NCBI RefSeq assembly: GCF_014645535.1
Contig: NZ_BMLX01000002.1
Span: 248,001-312,000, forward strand
Length of the DNA stretch: 64,000 nucleotides
Reading direction: 5' to 3'
Source of the DNA: Silvimonas iriomotensis
GTDB lineage: Bacteria > Pseudomonadota > Gammaproteobacteria > Burkholderiales > Chitinibacteraceae
The first letter of the stretch is position 1; each line of letters begins with the position of its first letter. The position numbers and the translations under genes were made by a program. The notes under the pieces are model-generated. The model made no database searches and was not told the origin of the DNA. It saw only the letters and a program-made list of their open reading frames with translations. Positions 17,335-27,454 of the stretch are shown here, in pieces.

Positions 17335-19056
17335 ATGAATCTCCCGGATACGTTACTGCGGCGTCATGGCCTGTTTCTGGCTGTCGTTGTGGTTTACGCC
17401 GCCGTACTGATCACGCTGGGGCCGCTGGCCACCAACGATGGCCCCATCCACCTCTCCTTTGCCGACATGCTGGGCCACATTGGCGACGCCGACTGGCCAC
17501 TGCAGTCGCAAATGTTCATGTCCGCCGACACCCTGCAACCCAATATGGCGACCTACGCCATCTTGCAGGCACTGATGCTGGTGGTCGAACCCAGCCGGGC
17601 CGAGGCCATTTTGCAGGCGCTGTGTCTGGTCAGCCCGGCGGTGGCAGCGTGGTATACCCTGCGCAAGATCAATCCGGACAACGCCTGGCTGGCCCTGTTT
17701 GCCCTGCCCTTGCTGGCTAACCAGTTGTTCTTTCTGGGCTTGTACAACTTCCTGTTTTCGCTGGCCGGCTTCTTCCTGGCTATTGGCTGGTATCTGGACT
17801 TGCGTACCCACCCGCGACTCTGGCGCGCGTTGTTGCTGGGGGTGATGCTGGTCGTTACGCTGCTGAGCCACGCGGCAGGTTTCGTCATGGCGGCACTGGC
17901 CTTGTTTGCGCTGGAAGCTGTTCGTCTGCTCAGCGACTGGCAAGCCGGCTTGCGTGGCCGCGCCTTGTGGGCGACCAGTGTTTGCGTGGCGCTGGCCTTG
18001 TGCCTGCCACTGCCGCTGATGGCGTGGTTTGCATTGCGTCAGCACGGATACCCCACCGAATATGGGCCCGGCCTGCACGAGCGTGTTCTGGCAATGGCGC
18101 GAGGCAAGTTGTTCCGCCTGCAGTCGGGGGATAATCTGACCCTGCCCTATGCCTTGATGATCCTGATGGCGATCACCCTGCTGACCACGGTCTACAAAAT
18201 CTGGCAGGAACGGCATCACCTGTTGCAGGGTAAGGCCACCCTGTTCACCGGGCTCGGCCTGACGCTGGTGCTGTTTTACGGTTTTTGCCTGATCGTGCCG
18301 GATATCTCCGGCGGCGGCTGGACGCACTTTTTGCGGGCGGAACTCTTCCCCATGTTGTGGGCACTGCCGTGCGCCGCTTTGCTGATCAACCAGCAATGGC
18401 TGCGCCGGGGTCTGGCGGTCGTCGCCGTGGGCATGCTGGTCATGCAGTTCAGCCAGACCTGGGCGGTGCAAGGCGAGGTACGCCAGCAACTGACGGCGCT
18501 GTCGGCCATGGATAAACAAATCGGCGCGCACTGCACGGTGCTGCCGGTGGTGGAATCCTCAGCCCAGTATGACGACAAAGGCCGACCGCGGCCCGTGGGC
18601 TACCAGCCCTTTCTTCAGGCCACCAACCGGCTGGAACTGGATCAGGACCGCGTGGTGCTGTTCAATTTTCTGGCACGGCTGAGCGTGTACCCCATCCGCT
18701 TCCGGCCCGGCTACGACACGCAAGAACTGCTCTACCACTGGGAACCCCAGCGCAAGCTGATTGATGTGCATCAGCTGGACGTGGACCGGTTTGAACAAAA
18801 AACCGGTATTCCGGTGGATTACGTGGTGGTGTGGGGCGAGCAGCGGGCGAATGATCCGGTCTCGCCGCCAGACACCCGGCACATCCTGAGCAACGCCTCG
18901 CTGGTGTATGAATCTGCCGATCAGCAAGTGCGCCTGTACCGCCGCAATCAGGACATGCCGACCATGTGCACCAGCCAGGCTTCCCACATTGCCAGCGGCA
19001 GCAAGCTGCAATCTGCTGCCATCAAAGACCGTCTGCGACGGGACCAGCTCAACTAG
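17335..19056 (+). CDS. polytopic membrane protein, possible GT-C-like glycosyltransferase
   Basis: The 573-residue protein has about ten hydrophobic helices through residue 370, then a polar, probably periplasmic C-terminal domain of about 200 residues. An acidic loop directly after helix 1 reads LATNDGPIHLSFADMLGH. A first-loop acidic motif and a C-terminal soluble domain are features of GT-C type transferases, but no motif proves the activity. The ATG at 17335 is preceded by AGGAAAGCGC. The acyltransferase gene follows after 26 bp, so the two probably form an operon for modifying an envelope glycan or lipid (inference). Confidence 0.6.
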   Translation: MNLPDTLLRRHGLFLAVVVVYAAVLITLGPLATNDGPIHLSFADMLGHIGDADWPLQSQMFMSADTLQPNMATYAILQALMLVVEPSRAEAILQALCLVSPAVAAWYTLRKINPDNAWLALFALPLLANQLFFLGLYNFLFSLAGFFLAIGWYLDLRTHPRLWRALLLGVMLVVTLLSHAAGFVMAALALFALEAVRLLSDWQAGLRGRALWATSVCVALALCLPLPLMAWFALRQHGYPTEYGPGLHERVLAMARGKLFRLQSGDNLTLPYALMILMAITLLTTVYKIWQERHHLLQGKATLFTGLGLTLVLFYGFCLIVPDISGGGWTHFLRAELFPMLWALPCAALLINQQWLRRGLAVVAVGMLVMQFSQTWAVQGEVRQQLTALSAMDKQIGAHCTVLPVVESSAQYDDKGRPRPVGYQPFLQATNRLELDQDRVVLFNFLARLSVYPIRFRPGYDTQELLYHWEPQRKLIDVHQLDVDRFEQKTGIPVDYVVVWGEQRANDPVSPPDTRHILSNASLVYESADQQVRLYRRNQDMPTMCTSQASHIASGSKLQSAAIKDRLRRDQLN

Positions 19057-19082
19057 GCCCGCCATATACAGAAGGGGAAAAG

Positions 19083-20144
19083 ATGTTACGTGATCCCTTG
19101 CTGGATGGATTGAAAGGTTTTGCCGTTATCTCTGTGGTGTTTATCCACTCGGTGTTCTGGAGTGGCGACAGTTACACCCCTGCCTGGTTGCATGGCGCTT
19201 GCCTGTGGCTGGATGTCCCGCTGTTCTTTTTCCTTGCTGGCTGGTCTTGCAGCAAGGTTGCCTCCCCGCGAAAAACCTGGCTGAACCTGTGGCGCCTGCA
19301 ATGGCGCTATATGGCATTTGTGTCGGTGGTATGGCTGGGCTATGTGCTCAGCGGCCATCATCTGCCTGCCTTGCGTCTGCTGGAATGGTACCTGCATGAC
19401 TACCGCATGGCCGCGGGCGATGACGTGGTTATGGGCTCGATGTGGTTCATGCGCGTTTACCTGGGCGTCAGCGCGGCCGCCATTGCCCTGATCTGGTTTC
19501 ATGAACGCGCTGCGCTGACCGTGGCGCTGGTGCTGGTCGGCACCTTGTTCCTGTCACAACTGGCGCCGGATGCAGACTGGGACACGGGCTGGTTGCCCAT
19601 TGTGGCGTTCGGCATGTTTTATCTGCCGCTGTTCCTGCTGGGCTATTGCCACGCCAGACAACGCCTGCCCTGGTACTGGTTTGCGCTGATTACATTGCAG
19701 GCGATCTGGCAGTTGTGTTGCACACCGCAGTTGCACGATGCGCTGGTTCATCTGCAAACGTACAAGTTTCCGCCGCAGGCGTTGTACTTTGCCTGTTCGT
19801 GGTTATCCCTGTGCACTTTGCTGTTGCTGACGCGCTGGCGCCCGGTGTCGTGGCTGTTCACGCAAGAACCCTTGCGCTGGGTGGGCCGCAACGCCATTTA
19901 TGTGTTCTTTGCCCAGGGTGTGTCCGCCACGCTGATCTATGCGCCCGTCAGCCTGCTGGCCGATCTGCAGCTACCGTGGTACATCCTGCTGCCGCCGATG
20001 TTTGCGCTGAATCTGTACTGCGCGCTGATGGGCGCGCGTTTGCTCAAGGCAGTGGAGGCGCTCGTGATGGCGCAATGGCCAGGGCGTGTGCCGCCGCGCG
20101 CCGTCCCGGCCCCGGTGCCCGCGTCTACAAAACGCGGCGCATGA
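19083..20144 (+). CDS. acyltransferase family 3 membrane protein
   Basis: A 353-residue product with the acyltransferase-3 start LLDGLKGFAVISVVFIHSVFW, containing the conserved His after helix 1, and about ten hydrophobic segments. WVGRNAIYVFFAQG near residue 280 resembles the helix-9 block of the family. AGAAGGGGAAAAG gives a strong ribosome site for the ATG at 19083. Located 26 bp after the polytopic membrane protein and overlapping the convergent GNAT gene by 20 bp. Acceptor unknown, probably a surface polysaccharide or lipid. Confidence 0.78.
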   Translation: MLRDPLLDGLKGFAVISVVFIHSVFWSGDSYTPAWLHGACLWLDVPLFFFLAGWSCSKVASPRKTWLNLWRLQWRYMAFVSVVWLGYVLSGHHLPALRLLEWYLHDYRMAAGDDVVMGSMWFMRVYLGVSAAAIALIWFHERAALTVALVLVGTLFLSQLAPDADWDTGWLPIVAFGMFYLPLFLLGYCHARQRLPWYWFALITLQAIWQLCCTPQLHDALVHLQTYKFPPQALYFACSWLSLCTLLLLTRWRPVSWLFTQEPLRWVGRNAIYVFFAQGVSATLIYAPVSLLADLQLPWYILLPPMFALNLYCALMGARLLKAVEALVMAQWPGRVPPRAVPAPVPASTKRGA

Positions 20145-20631
20145 CGATCACCTCGTCGGTGTAACCGTCCACCTGCTTGCGTTCAATTTCGGCAAAGCCA
20201 TGTTGCTGCCAGAACCGCAGCGCAACGACATTGCAGGCCACCACGCCCAGCCGCATCTCGGTACAGCCCCAGCGGTGGGCCTCAGCCAGTACCAGCGCCA
20301 GGGCCGCCGCGCCCAGTCCTTGCCGCTGGTGGCTTTCGATCAGCAACAAGAGCCCCAGCCAGGCACAGTCCGGCTGCGGATAGCCGCGGATCAGATCAAT
20401 CGCGCCTACGGCTTGATCACCGTGCAGCAACAACCAGACAAACTTGTCGTCATGCCCGATACCGGGCGGCAGCGCTGCCAGATCTTCTGCTGCGGCCTCT
20501 CTTTGCGGCAATTGCCCTTGCACCAGCAAGGCGTAGCCGGGGGCGGCCTCCAGTATGGCCTGCAAGGCGGCGACATCCGCAGCGTGATGCCGGTTCAGCC
20601 GCCGCGTCTGCAATGGTACAAGCGTCGCCAT
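20125..20631 (-). CDS. GNAT-family N-acetyltransferase
   Basis: A 168-residue protein with the GNAT acetyl-CoA fold. Strand beta4 AIDLIRGYPQPDCAWLGLLLLIE leads to the pyrophosphate-binding loop HQRQGLGAAALALVL (about residues 99-113), and the last strands contain VVALRFWQQHGFAEI. The substrate is unknown. Its ATG overlaps the stop of the upstream GNAT gene by one base (TGATG), so the two acetyltransferases are translationally coupled. Confidence 0.85.
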   Translation of the reverse strand: MATLVPLQTRRLNRHHAADVAALQAILEAAPGYALLVQGQLPQREAAAEDLAALPPGIGHDDKFVWLLLHGDQAVGAIDLIRGYPQPDCAWLGLLLLIESHQRQGLGAAALALVLAEAHRWGCTEMRLGVVACNVVALRFWQQHGFAEIERKQVDGYTDEVIVMRRVL

Positions 20632-21500
20632 CAGGCCTGGACCGTGGCGGTGTCTGCCAGCAAGCGCAAATGCAGATGTTCGCCAATCTGCACATAGCCA
20701 ATGCGCTTGTACACGGCGTTGCTGGTCGGGTTGGCCAGATCAGTCGACAGAAACAGGTCTTTGATGCCGCGCCCCAGCGCTACCTCAGAGACCGCAGCGA
20801 CCATGGCGCCGGCATAACCACGTCCGCGGTGGGCCGGCAAGGTGTACACCGGGCCAATGCGTGACAACGGCGGCTGGTACGATCCGGCGCAAAAGGCGGC
20901 ATCCACGCCATCAACCTGCCAGATCCACAACGTTTGCACGGCGGACTCCAGTTGCGCTGCAATGCGCTCCGCCACGAGTTCATCCGGCTCCGGGATATGC
21001 GCTTCATGCGCAAAATCAATCCAGTGCCGCAGCAGCCAGGCGCGATCTGCCGCGGTGGCCGGGCGCAACTGCCCTGCTGCACCGGTGGTAACAGGCTGAC
21101 GCTGCAACTGGAAATTCCCCAGCGCGGTATGCACTTCAATGCGATGGTCCTGGGCGTACAGCCCGGCCAGTCGGCGCGCATCCGGCGCCGGGCCGACGAT
21201 ATCAGTGGGGGTGATGCCTTCGTGCGCCAGTTCAGCCGCCAGCGCGGCACAGGCTGCGGCATCCAGATCGGTGATCATCAGCGAGAACCGCGGCGCGGGG
21301 CCAATACTCATGCAGGCACCCACCGTGGCCGTACCGCGCTTGACCAGATAGAGCCGCCGCTCATGCGCCACCATCAATGCCACAGTGGTGCGCAGTACCG
21401 CGTTATACAGCTGGTTGTGAATGGCGTAGTTGTCGCCCAGCCATGCGCCAAGATCATTGGCAAATGCACGGGGGTCGGAATGGCGTTCGATATGCGTCAT
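20631..21500 (-). CDS. GNAT-family N-acetyltransferase (two-domain)
   Basis: A 289-residue protein. The C-terminal half is a clear GNAT domain: GPVYTLPAHRGRGYAGAMVAAVSEVAL includes the RGRGY acetyl-CoA loop, followed by LANPTSNAVYKRIGYVQIGEH. The N-terminal half is an alpha/beta region likely to be a degenerate GNAT or substrate domain. The ATG at 21500 follows GAGGAGGATCGC, the best ribosome site; longer frame to 21590 lies in a hairpin region and is not used. Acceptor unknown. Coupled to the GNAT gene downstream. Confidence 0.86.
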   Translation of the reverse strand: MTHIERHSDPRAFANDLGAWLGDNYAIHNQLYNAVLRTTVALMVAHERRLYLVKRGTATVGACMSIGPAPRFSLMITDLDAAACAALAAELAHEGITPTDIVGPAPDARRLAGLYAQDHRIEVHTALGNFQLQRQPVTTGAAGQLRPATAADRAWLLRHWIDFAHEAHIPEPDELVAERIAAQLESAVQTLWIWQVDGVDAAFCAGSYQPPLSRIGPVYTLPAHRGRGYAGAMVAAVSEVALGRGIKDLFLSTDLANPTSNAVYKRIGYVQIGEHLHLRLLADTATVQA

Positions 21501-21559
21501 GCGATCCTCCTCAGGGCAGATCATCCTGGCTTGACGCAGCGCAAAACGCAATCCTGGCG

Positions 21560-21604
21560 AAATAAAACAACACCCGGCGGTGCAAGGCACGGCCGGGTGT
21601 GTTG
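21560..21604 (-). terminator. terminator of the ABC importer operon
   Basis: CACCCGGC (21571-21578) pairs with GCCGGGTG (21592-21599), extended by AACA/TGTT. On the minus strand the stem is followed by TTGTTTTATT. It lies 17 bp after the ATPase stop. Confidence 0.75.
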
Positions 21605-21620
21605 ACCAGCGCAGTCTGGA

Positions 21621-23336
21621 TCAGGCCAGCGCGGGCGCGCCGCCGGTCCAGCCAGTCGGGATCGAGTCGAGCAAGCGGCGGGTGTAGCTTTCTTTGGGCT
21701 GGCGGTAAATGGCGTCAGAATCGCCCTGCTCCACCACTTCACCCTTGTTCATCACCAGCACCTGATCAGAGATATGTTTGACCACCGCCAGATCGTGCGA
21801 GATAAACAGGTACGACAACTTGAACTCGTCCTGCAGATCTTGCAGCAAGTTGAGCACCTGCGCCTGCACCGACACATCCAGCGCCGAGACCGATTCATCA
21901 CAAATCAGCACTTCGGGCTTCATGGTCAAGCAGCGGGCAATGGCAATACGCTGCCGCTGGCCGCCAGAGAACTCGTGCGGGTATTTCACCAGCGAACGCG
22001 CCGGCAAACCCACGCGATCCAGCAACTCTTGCGCCAGTTTGCGGCGTTCAGCGCCATTGTTGCCAATGCCATGCAGCGTCATCGGCTCAGCCAGAATCTG
22101 CTCCACCGTAAAGCGCGGGTTGAGCGACGCATACGGGTTCTGGAAAATGATCTGGATGCGGCGCTTGTAGGCGTGGAATTCTTTGGGCGACATGGCCAGC
22201 AGGTCTTTGCCTTCAAACAGCGCCTTGCCGGCTGTAGCTTGATGCAGGCGCACCAGGGTCAGGCCGACCGTGGTCTTGCCCGAGCCCGACTCGCCCACAA
22301 TCCCCAGCGTCTTGCCGCGCGCCAGTTTGAAAGACACATCCTTCACGGCATGAAACTGTTTTTTGCCAAACAAACCCTGGCGGATATCAAACGACTTGGC
22401 CAGGCCCTGTACATCCAGCACGATTTCGTCATTGGGCGTGTAACCGCGCTGACGCTCGCCCGCCGAGACAAAGCCGCCCGGCTTCATGAAGTCATCAATC
22501 ACCGGCAGACGCATCGGGCGCTGGTCCAGTTGCGGACGGCAGGCCAGCAAGGCCCTGGTGTAGGCGTCCTGCGGCGCTTCAAAAATCTGTTTGACCTCGC
22601 CCGCCTCGCGAATCTGGCCGTGGCGCATCACCACCACTTTGTCGGCAAACTCGCCCACCAGCCCCAGATCATGCGTGATGAACAGCACGGACATGCCGCG
22701 CTTGGCCTGCAGTTTGGCGATCAGTTCCAGAATCTGTTTCTGGATGGTCACATCCAGCGCCGTGGTCGGTTCATCCGCAATCAAGAGCTTGGGCTCGCAA
22801 GCAATGGCGATGGCAATCATCACGCGTTGCTGCTGGCCGCCAGAGAGCTCGTGCGGGTAGTTCTTGATCTTCTTTTCCGGGTCTGGCAGGCCCACTTCAA
22901 TCAGCAATTCCAGCGCCCGTCTGGCGGCAGCAGCGCGTGACAGCTTTGCGTGCAGCATCAGGGTTTCGATGATCTGGTCGCCCACGGTAAACACCGGGTT
23001 GAGCGAGCTCATTGGCTCCTGGAAGATCATGGCAATGTCTTTGCCACGCAGACGGCGCAAATCCGCGCCCGCCACTTCCAGCAGGTTACGGCCTTCAAAC
23101 AGGATCTGGCTGGCCGGGTCGATCAGCGTTTGCATCGCCGGCAGCAATTGCATGATGGCCATCGACGTCACCGACTTGCCCGAGCCCGATTCGCCCACCA
23201 GTGCCACGGTGGTGTGTTTCGGGATATCCAGGCTGATGCCCTTGAGCGCGTGAAACGGCTCGGCGTCTTCTTGCTTGAAGCGCACATCAAGGTTGCGGAT
23301 CGACAGCAGCGTTTCTTGTTGAGCGGCGTGGTTCAT
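21621..23336 (-). CDS. peptide-type ABC importer, fused double ATPase (YejF/GsiA type)
   Basis: The 571-residue protein contains two complete OppD/OppF-type nucleotide-binding domains. Domain one has Walker [13 protein letters not shown], signature [16 protein letters not shown] and Walker [14 protein letters not shown]. Domain two has [27 protein letters not shown] and [12 protein letters not shown]. It would power both permeases by itself, as YejF does. The C-terminal extension after domain two is short. ATG at 23336 is preceded by AGAGGACC; the frame upstream overlaps the permease gene and is not used. Last gene of the importer operon, followed by a terminator. Confidence 0.93.
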   Translation of the reverse strand: MNHAAQQETLLSIRNLDVRFKQEDAEPFHALKGISLDIPKHTTVALVGESGSGKSVTSMAIMQLLPAMQTLIDPASQILFEGRNLLEVAGADLRRLRGKDIAMIFQEPMSSLNPVFTVGDQIIETLMLHAKLSRAAAARRALELLIEVGLPDPEKKIKNYPHELSGGQQQRVMIAIAIACEPKLLIADEPTTALDVTIQKQILELIAKLQAKRGMSVLFITHDLGLVGEFADKVVVMRHGQIREAGEVKQIFEAPQDAYTRALLACRPQLDQRPMRLPVIDDFMKPGGFVSAGERQRGYTPNDEIVLDVQGLAKSFDIRQGLFGKKQFHAVKDVSFKLARGKTLGIVGESGSGKTTVGLTLVRLHQATAGKALFEGKDLLAMSPKEFHAYKRRIQIIFQNPYASLNPRFTVEQILAEPMTLHGIGNNGAERRKLAQELLDRVGLPARSLVKYPHEFSGGQRQRIAIARCLTMKPEVLICDESVSALDVSVQAQVLNLLQDLQDEFKLSYLFISHDLAVVKHISDQVLVMNKGEVVEQGDSDAIYRQPKESYTRRLLDSIPTGWTGGAPALA

Positions 23337-23349
23337 GGTGTCGGTCCTC

Positions 23350-24417
23350 TTATTTATTGGCTTTGGGATCAAAGGCATCGCGCAGTCCATCAATCAACAG
23401 ACTGAATGCCGTCACCAACAGAGACATGGCGATCGTCACCGCCACCATTTGCCACCACACACCTTGCACCAGCTCGGCCGGTGCTTCGGCCAGCATGGAG
23501 CCCAGGCTCACCTGCGTCACACCCACACCAAAGCCCAGGAACGACAGAATGGCTTCGTACTTGATCAAGGCCACGGTCAACAGCGAGAACTGCACCAGCA
23601 ACAAGTGCGAGATATTGGGCAGGATGTGCACAAAGATCCGGCGGGCATCGCTGGCGCCAATGGCGCTGGCGGCCTGCACGAACTCGCGGTTCTTCAGCTT
23701 GAGATACTCGGCCCGCACCAGACGGTAAGTACCGGTCCAGCTGGTGAGCGCCATCACGATAATGATGGTCTTGATACCGCGCCCGGCCACCGCCGCAAAC
23801 GACAGCAGCAACAGCATGTCCGGTACGCTGGTAAACACACTGTAGAACCAGTTCAGAAAGTCATCGACCTTGCCGCCAAAGTAGCCGGAAATCGCACCCA
23901 GCACGGTGCCCAGCAGCAGCGTGAACAGCGCGCCAAAGATACCGACGAACACAGAGGTAGACGTGCCCTTGATGGTCTTGACGATCACGTCACGGCCACG
24001 CAGGTCGCCGCCGAAGGGCAAGGATTCGCGCAACGGGGTTTCGACTGAGGCATATTTGCCCATGTTCTGCCGGGCAATCGCCAGTTCCTTGCCGATGGGG
24101 TCTTCGGCTTCGGTCATGGTCACGATGGGCGCATTGGTTTTGGCGCCCGCCTCTTCTTCTGCCGGCGGCAGGGTTTCTTCCGCGCTTTGCGCCAACCAGG
24201 ACGGCGGCGCATAAGGGATGGCGACTTCCTTGCGCCAGCCATCGCCAATGATGTTGAACCAGCCCGCTACGGCGATGGCCAGGAACGCGCCCACCACCAT
24301 CAGCGAGATCATCGCCACCTTGTCGCGCTTGAGCCGGCGCCAGCCCAGCGCCCAGAAACCACGGTGCACTTCCGGCGTGCCATTCATGGCCGGAGCAGCC
24401 TGTACAGTACTTGTCAT
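23350..24417 (-). CDS. peptide-type ABC permease (OppC/YejE type)
   Basis: 355 residues: N-terminal helix at about 37-55, then five further helices with the permease signature LVRAEYLKLKNREFVQAASAIGASDARRIFVHILPN (EAA loop, contact to the ATPase). Between helix 1 and the conserved GRDV block there is an acidic Pro/Glu/Ala-rich periplasmic stretch (about residues 75-115) longer than usual in OppC. It pairs with the OppB-type permease upstream (13 bp gap) and the fused ATPase downstream. GGAGAG is placed well before the ATG. Confidence 0.92.
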   Translation of the reverse strand: MTSTVQAAPAMNGTPEVHRGFWALGWRRLKRDKVAMISLMVVGAFLAIAVAGWFNIIGDGWRKEVAIPYAPPSWLAQSAEETLPPAEEEAGAKTNAPIVTMTEAEDPIGKELAIARQNMGKYASVETPLRESLPFGGDLRGRDVIVKTIKGTSTSVFVGIFGALFTLLLGTVLGAISGYFGGKVDDFLNWFYSVFTSVPDMLLLLSFAAVAGRGIKTIIIVMALTSWTGTYRLVRAEYLKLKNREFVQAASAIGASDARRIFVHILPNISHLLLVQFSLLTVALIKYEAILSFLGFGVGVTQVSLGSMLAEAPAELVQGVWWQMVAVTIAMSLLVTAFSLLIDGLRDAFDPKANK

Positions 24418-24430
24418 GTTGTCTCTCCGG

Positions 24431-25369
24431 TTACTTGAGTTGCACGCGCGGGTCGATCAGCTTGTAGATCAGATCGGCCAGCAGGTTGAAGATCATGGTG
24501 GCCAGGGCGATGTACACCGTAATGGCCTTGATGATCGGGAAGTCGCTGTTGTTGACAGCGAGCACCACCGCGTTACCCATACCGGGAATACTGAAGAAGG
24601 TTTCCAGCACCAGCGCGCCGATCAGCAGATACGGCAGCGACATCATCACGGTGGTGACCACCGGAATCAGCGCATTGCGCAGCACGTGCTTGAGCATGAC
24701 CACGCGCTCCGACAAACCTTTGGCGCGGGCGGTACGCACGTAGTCGTTACCCAGTTCTTCGATAAAGAACGAGCGATAGAAGCGGATATCCGGCCCCAGT
24801 GACACCATCAGGCCCATCAGCATCGGCAGCGGCACGTAGTACCACAGGTTATGCCAGGCCGAACCGCTCCAGCCCGAAACCGGGAACCAGCCCAGCTTGT
24901 AAGCCAGCCAGTATTGACCCGCAATGATGTACACCAGCGCCGAGACCGACATGGCGATGGTGCAGCAGATGGTGACAATACGGTCGGTCAGGCCACGGCG
25001 GAAATACGCGACGGTCGCGGCCAGCGGGATGGCGATCAGCAAGTCGACCACCAGCATGGAGCCGGTCAGCAGCAGCGACGGGCCAATGCGCGAGCCAATG
25101 ATGTCGGACACCGGCTGCTGCGTAGACCAGGAGGTGCCAAAGTTCAGCGTCAGTACCTGTTTCACGAAGATCATGAACTGCGCAAACTGGCTTTTATCCA
25201 GACCCAGTTGGGCACGGATACTGGCCAGCGACTCCGCGGTCAGGTGCTTACCCGCCAGCACCAGCGAAGGGTCGCCACCAAACACGTTAAACAGCATAAA
25301 CACCAGCAACATCACCCCGAACAGGGTCGGGATCATTTGCAGTACGCGACGAACGATATAAGCGAACAT
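24431..25369 (-). CDS. peptide-type ABC permease (OppB/YejB type)
   Basis: 312 residues with the OppB family start MFAYIVRRVLQMIPTLFGVMLLVF and six predicted helices. The EAA loop is NDYVRTARAKGLSERVVMLKHVLRNALIPVVT. The end LADLIYKLIDPRVQLK is the standard family C-terminus. It forms the channel heterodimer with the OppC-type permease. AAGGAG precedes the ATG. It lies 12 bp after the binding-protein stop. Confidence 0.93.
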   Translation of the reverse strand: MFAYIVRRVLQMIPTLFGVMLLVFMLFNVFGGDPSLVLAGKHLTAESLASIRAQLGLDKSQFAQFMIFVKQVLTLNFGTSWSTQQPVSDIIGSRIGPSLLLTGSMLVVDLLIAIPLAATVAYFRRGLTDRIVTICCTIAMSVSALVYIIAGQYWLAYKLGWFPVSGWSGSAWHNLWYYVPLPMLMGLMVSLGPDIRFYRSFFIEELGNDYVRTARAKGLSERVVMLKHVLRNALIPVVTTVMMSLPYLLIGALVLETFFSIPGMGNAVVLAVNNSDFPIIKAITVYIALATMIFNLLADLIYKLIDPRVQLK

Positions 25370-25381
25370 GTTGCCGGCTCC

Positions 25382-27169
25382 TTACTTCTGGATATCCATG
25401 AAACGCCAGGATACCTGGAAGATGGGGTGAACCTCATCGCCCAGTACACGGGGTTGCATCATACGGTTGCGGAAACGCGTCTCGCCCGGCAGCCACGGGG
25501 TTTCTTCCATCATCACCTTGTTCATTTCGTCGTACAGGTGATTGCGTTCCGGGCTGTCTTGCAGCTTTTGCGATGCCAGATACAGCTTGTCGTAGCGCGG
25601 CGAGTTGTAACACGCGGTGTTTTCCGCCCCGATGTTCTTGCTGTAGTTGAGCATCGCGAAGTTCTCACCATCCGGGTAGTCGGCGATCCACGCAGCGCCG
25701 TAGATCCCATAGGTGCAAGAACGCAATGCCTTGAGCGCATCGTTGAACATGACAGGACGGAACACGGTGCGGATATGGATCGAATCAAGCGCTTCTTGCC
25801 AGTATTCGTTCCATTGACGACCAATCGCGGAAGCATCAGTCAGGAAGTCGATCGAGATCGGCTTGCCTTCAGGGGTCATCCGGTAGCCATCCGGACCGAT
25901 CTTGTAGCCGAACTCATCCAGCAGCGCATTGGCCAGCGGGCGGTTGAATTCATAGTGATATTTAAAGTTCGGGTTATGCCCCACTACGCCTGGCGGAATG
26001 GTGTATTCAACGCGCACGGCATTGTTACGGCGGATATCGCGAATCGTCTGGTCGGTATCAAACGACATGGCAATGGCACGACGCAGGGCGATCTTTTCTT
26101 TGGACAAGCCGCCCAGCACCGGGTCTTGCATGTTGAATGCCCAGTAGGTGATTTCCGGATCCAGCACGCGGCTGATCTTCAAACCCGCTTTGCGGTATTC
26201 AGACTTGAGTGCAGCACGGCGCGGGTTCTTCGGGTCCATGTTCAGCACGCCGCGCAACAGCGGCTGCGGGATCGAATACAACTCATCAAGCTGGCCGCTC
26301 TTGAATGCCAGCCACATGGGTTGTTCTTCGGTAAAGATGGACACTTCAATCCGGCCAATCTGCGGCATGGTCTTGCCGTTCATTTCCCGCGCCACTTGCT
26401 CGCCGGCCTTGTCGCCCGGTGTGGGGTGGAAATCAAACACGACATGACGGAAATTGGGGTTGTAGACCAGCGTGGTTTTTACGCCGGGCTTCCATTCCTT
26501 GAGAATGTACGGGCCGGTGCCCACTGGGTGCGCCAGCGAGTTCTGGCCATAGGCCTCCATGACTTCCCGCGCCACTGGCGAGGTATGCGGCATGGCCAGG
26601 ACATAGGGTAGCGCCGGGTAAAGCTGCTTGAGTTTTAGCTGGATGGTGTAGCGGTCAAGGGCCTTGATGCCTTCGCAGGGGGCGTCGTAGTCAAACTTGC
26701 CGTTTTTGGCCTTTGCAACCAGTTCATCAACGCCAACGAAATGGCCCGCCACCAGGTAGTTGGAAGGTGAGCCTGTAGCCGGGTCGGCAATGCGCTTGAG
26801 CGCATAAACCTCGTCCGCGGCGGTCAACTCACGCTTCTTGCCCTTGAAGACGGGGTCATCGGCAAAGTAGATGCCTTTCTGGATATGGATGGTGTAGGTG
26901 AGACCATCTGCACTGACTTGCGGCATGCTGGTCGCAATCAGCGGAATCAGCTTGGCCGGGCGCGCGACGTAATCATAAGTGAGCAGCGGCTCAAAGATGT
27001 TTTCCATCACGCCGTGCGAATACACGTCTGACGTCTTGGCCGGGTCGTACCCGGTTTCTGGCGCATTGAACGAGCTATGCAGCACTTTGTCCGGGTCCGG
27101 TGCGGCCAGCGTCGTGGCGGCGCAAGCGGCAGTCAGCATGGCCACCAGGGCCAGCACTCTCAGTCTCAT
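25382..27169 (-). CDS. ABC importer periplasmic binding protein, family 5
   Basis: A 595-residue SBP_bac_5 (peptide/nickel/opine) protein. A signal peptide covers about residues 1-22 (MRLRVLALVAMLTAACAATTLA); the Cys there does not sit in a good lipobox. The mature start has the family pattern LHSSFNAPETGYDPAKTSDVYSHGVMENIFEPLLTYD, and HPVGTGPYILKEWKPG is the conserved block in the middle. Substrate not deducible: oligopeptides are the commonest, but some members bind other ligands. First gene of the ABC operon, 285 bp downstream of exbD with a terminator between. Confidence 0.92.
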   Translation of the reverse strand: MRLRVLALVAMLTAACAATTLAAPDPDKVLHSSFNAPETGYDPAKTSDVYSHGVMENIFEPLLTYDYVARPAKLIPLIATSMPQVSADGLTYTIHIQKGIYFADDPVFKGKKRELTAADEVYALKRIADPATGSPSNYLVAGHFVGVDELVAKAKNGKFDYDAPCEGIKALDRYTIQLKLKQLYPALPYVLAMPHTSPVAREVMEAYGQNSLAHPVGTGPYILKEWKPGVKTTLVYNPNFRHVVFDFHPTPGDKAGEQVAREMNGKTMPQIGRIEVSIFTEEQPMWLAFKSGQLDELYSIPQPLLRGVLNMDPKNPRRAALKSEYRKAGLKISRVLDPEITYWAFNMQDPVLGGLSKEKIALRRAIAMSFDTDQTIRDIRRNNAVRVEYTIPPGVVGHNPNFKYHYEFNRPLANALLDEFGYKIGPDGYRMTPEGKPISIDFLTDASAIGRQWNEYWQEALDSIHIRTVFRPVMFNDALKALRSCTYGIYGAAWIADYPDGENFAMLNYSKNIGAENTACYNSPRYDKLYLASQKLQDSPERNHLYDEMNKVMMEETPWLPGETRFRNRMMQPRVLGDEVHPIFQVSWRFMDIQK

Positions 27170-27349
27170 CTTTCCCCCTTCCCTCTCAAACCGTTACGGG
27201 GATCGCCCGTAAACAGGACTGTCCGTTCGCCTTGCGCCAGCCAGAAGCTCCCTTTCTGATCAGGCGGTCTTGGTTATATGTAGTCAAAGCCACATCGAAC
27301 GTCAGCGGCGCGGGTCTTTTATCACCCGCAAAACCAGTCTGTTGCCCAA

Positions 27350-27381
27350 AGAAAATGCCTGGAGGGAAAACCCCCAGGCAT
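27350..27381 (-). terminator. terminator after the TonB/ExbBD genes
   Basis: ATGCCTGGaGGG-aaaa-CCCCCAGGCAT is a near-perfect hairpin; on the minus strand TTTTCTTT follows. It separates exbD from the ABC binding protein. The rest of 27,170-27,454 holds the binding-protein promoter region and no gene. Confidence 0.75.
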
Positions 27382-27454
27382 CTCAATTCTCACACGCTGA
27401 CCGGCACCCAGCCTGTTCTGTTCCGGCTTTGCCACCAGCGTGCGGCATGCTCTG

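Noticed and set aside
24851-26611. 586-codon plus frame opposite the ABC importer
   Set aside because: Antisense shadow of permease and binding-protein genes, His/Gln/Arg-rich with no domain.
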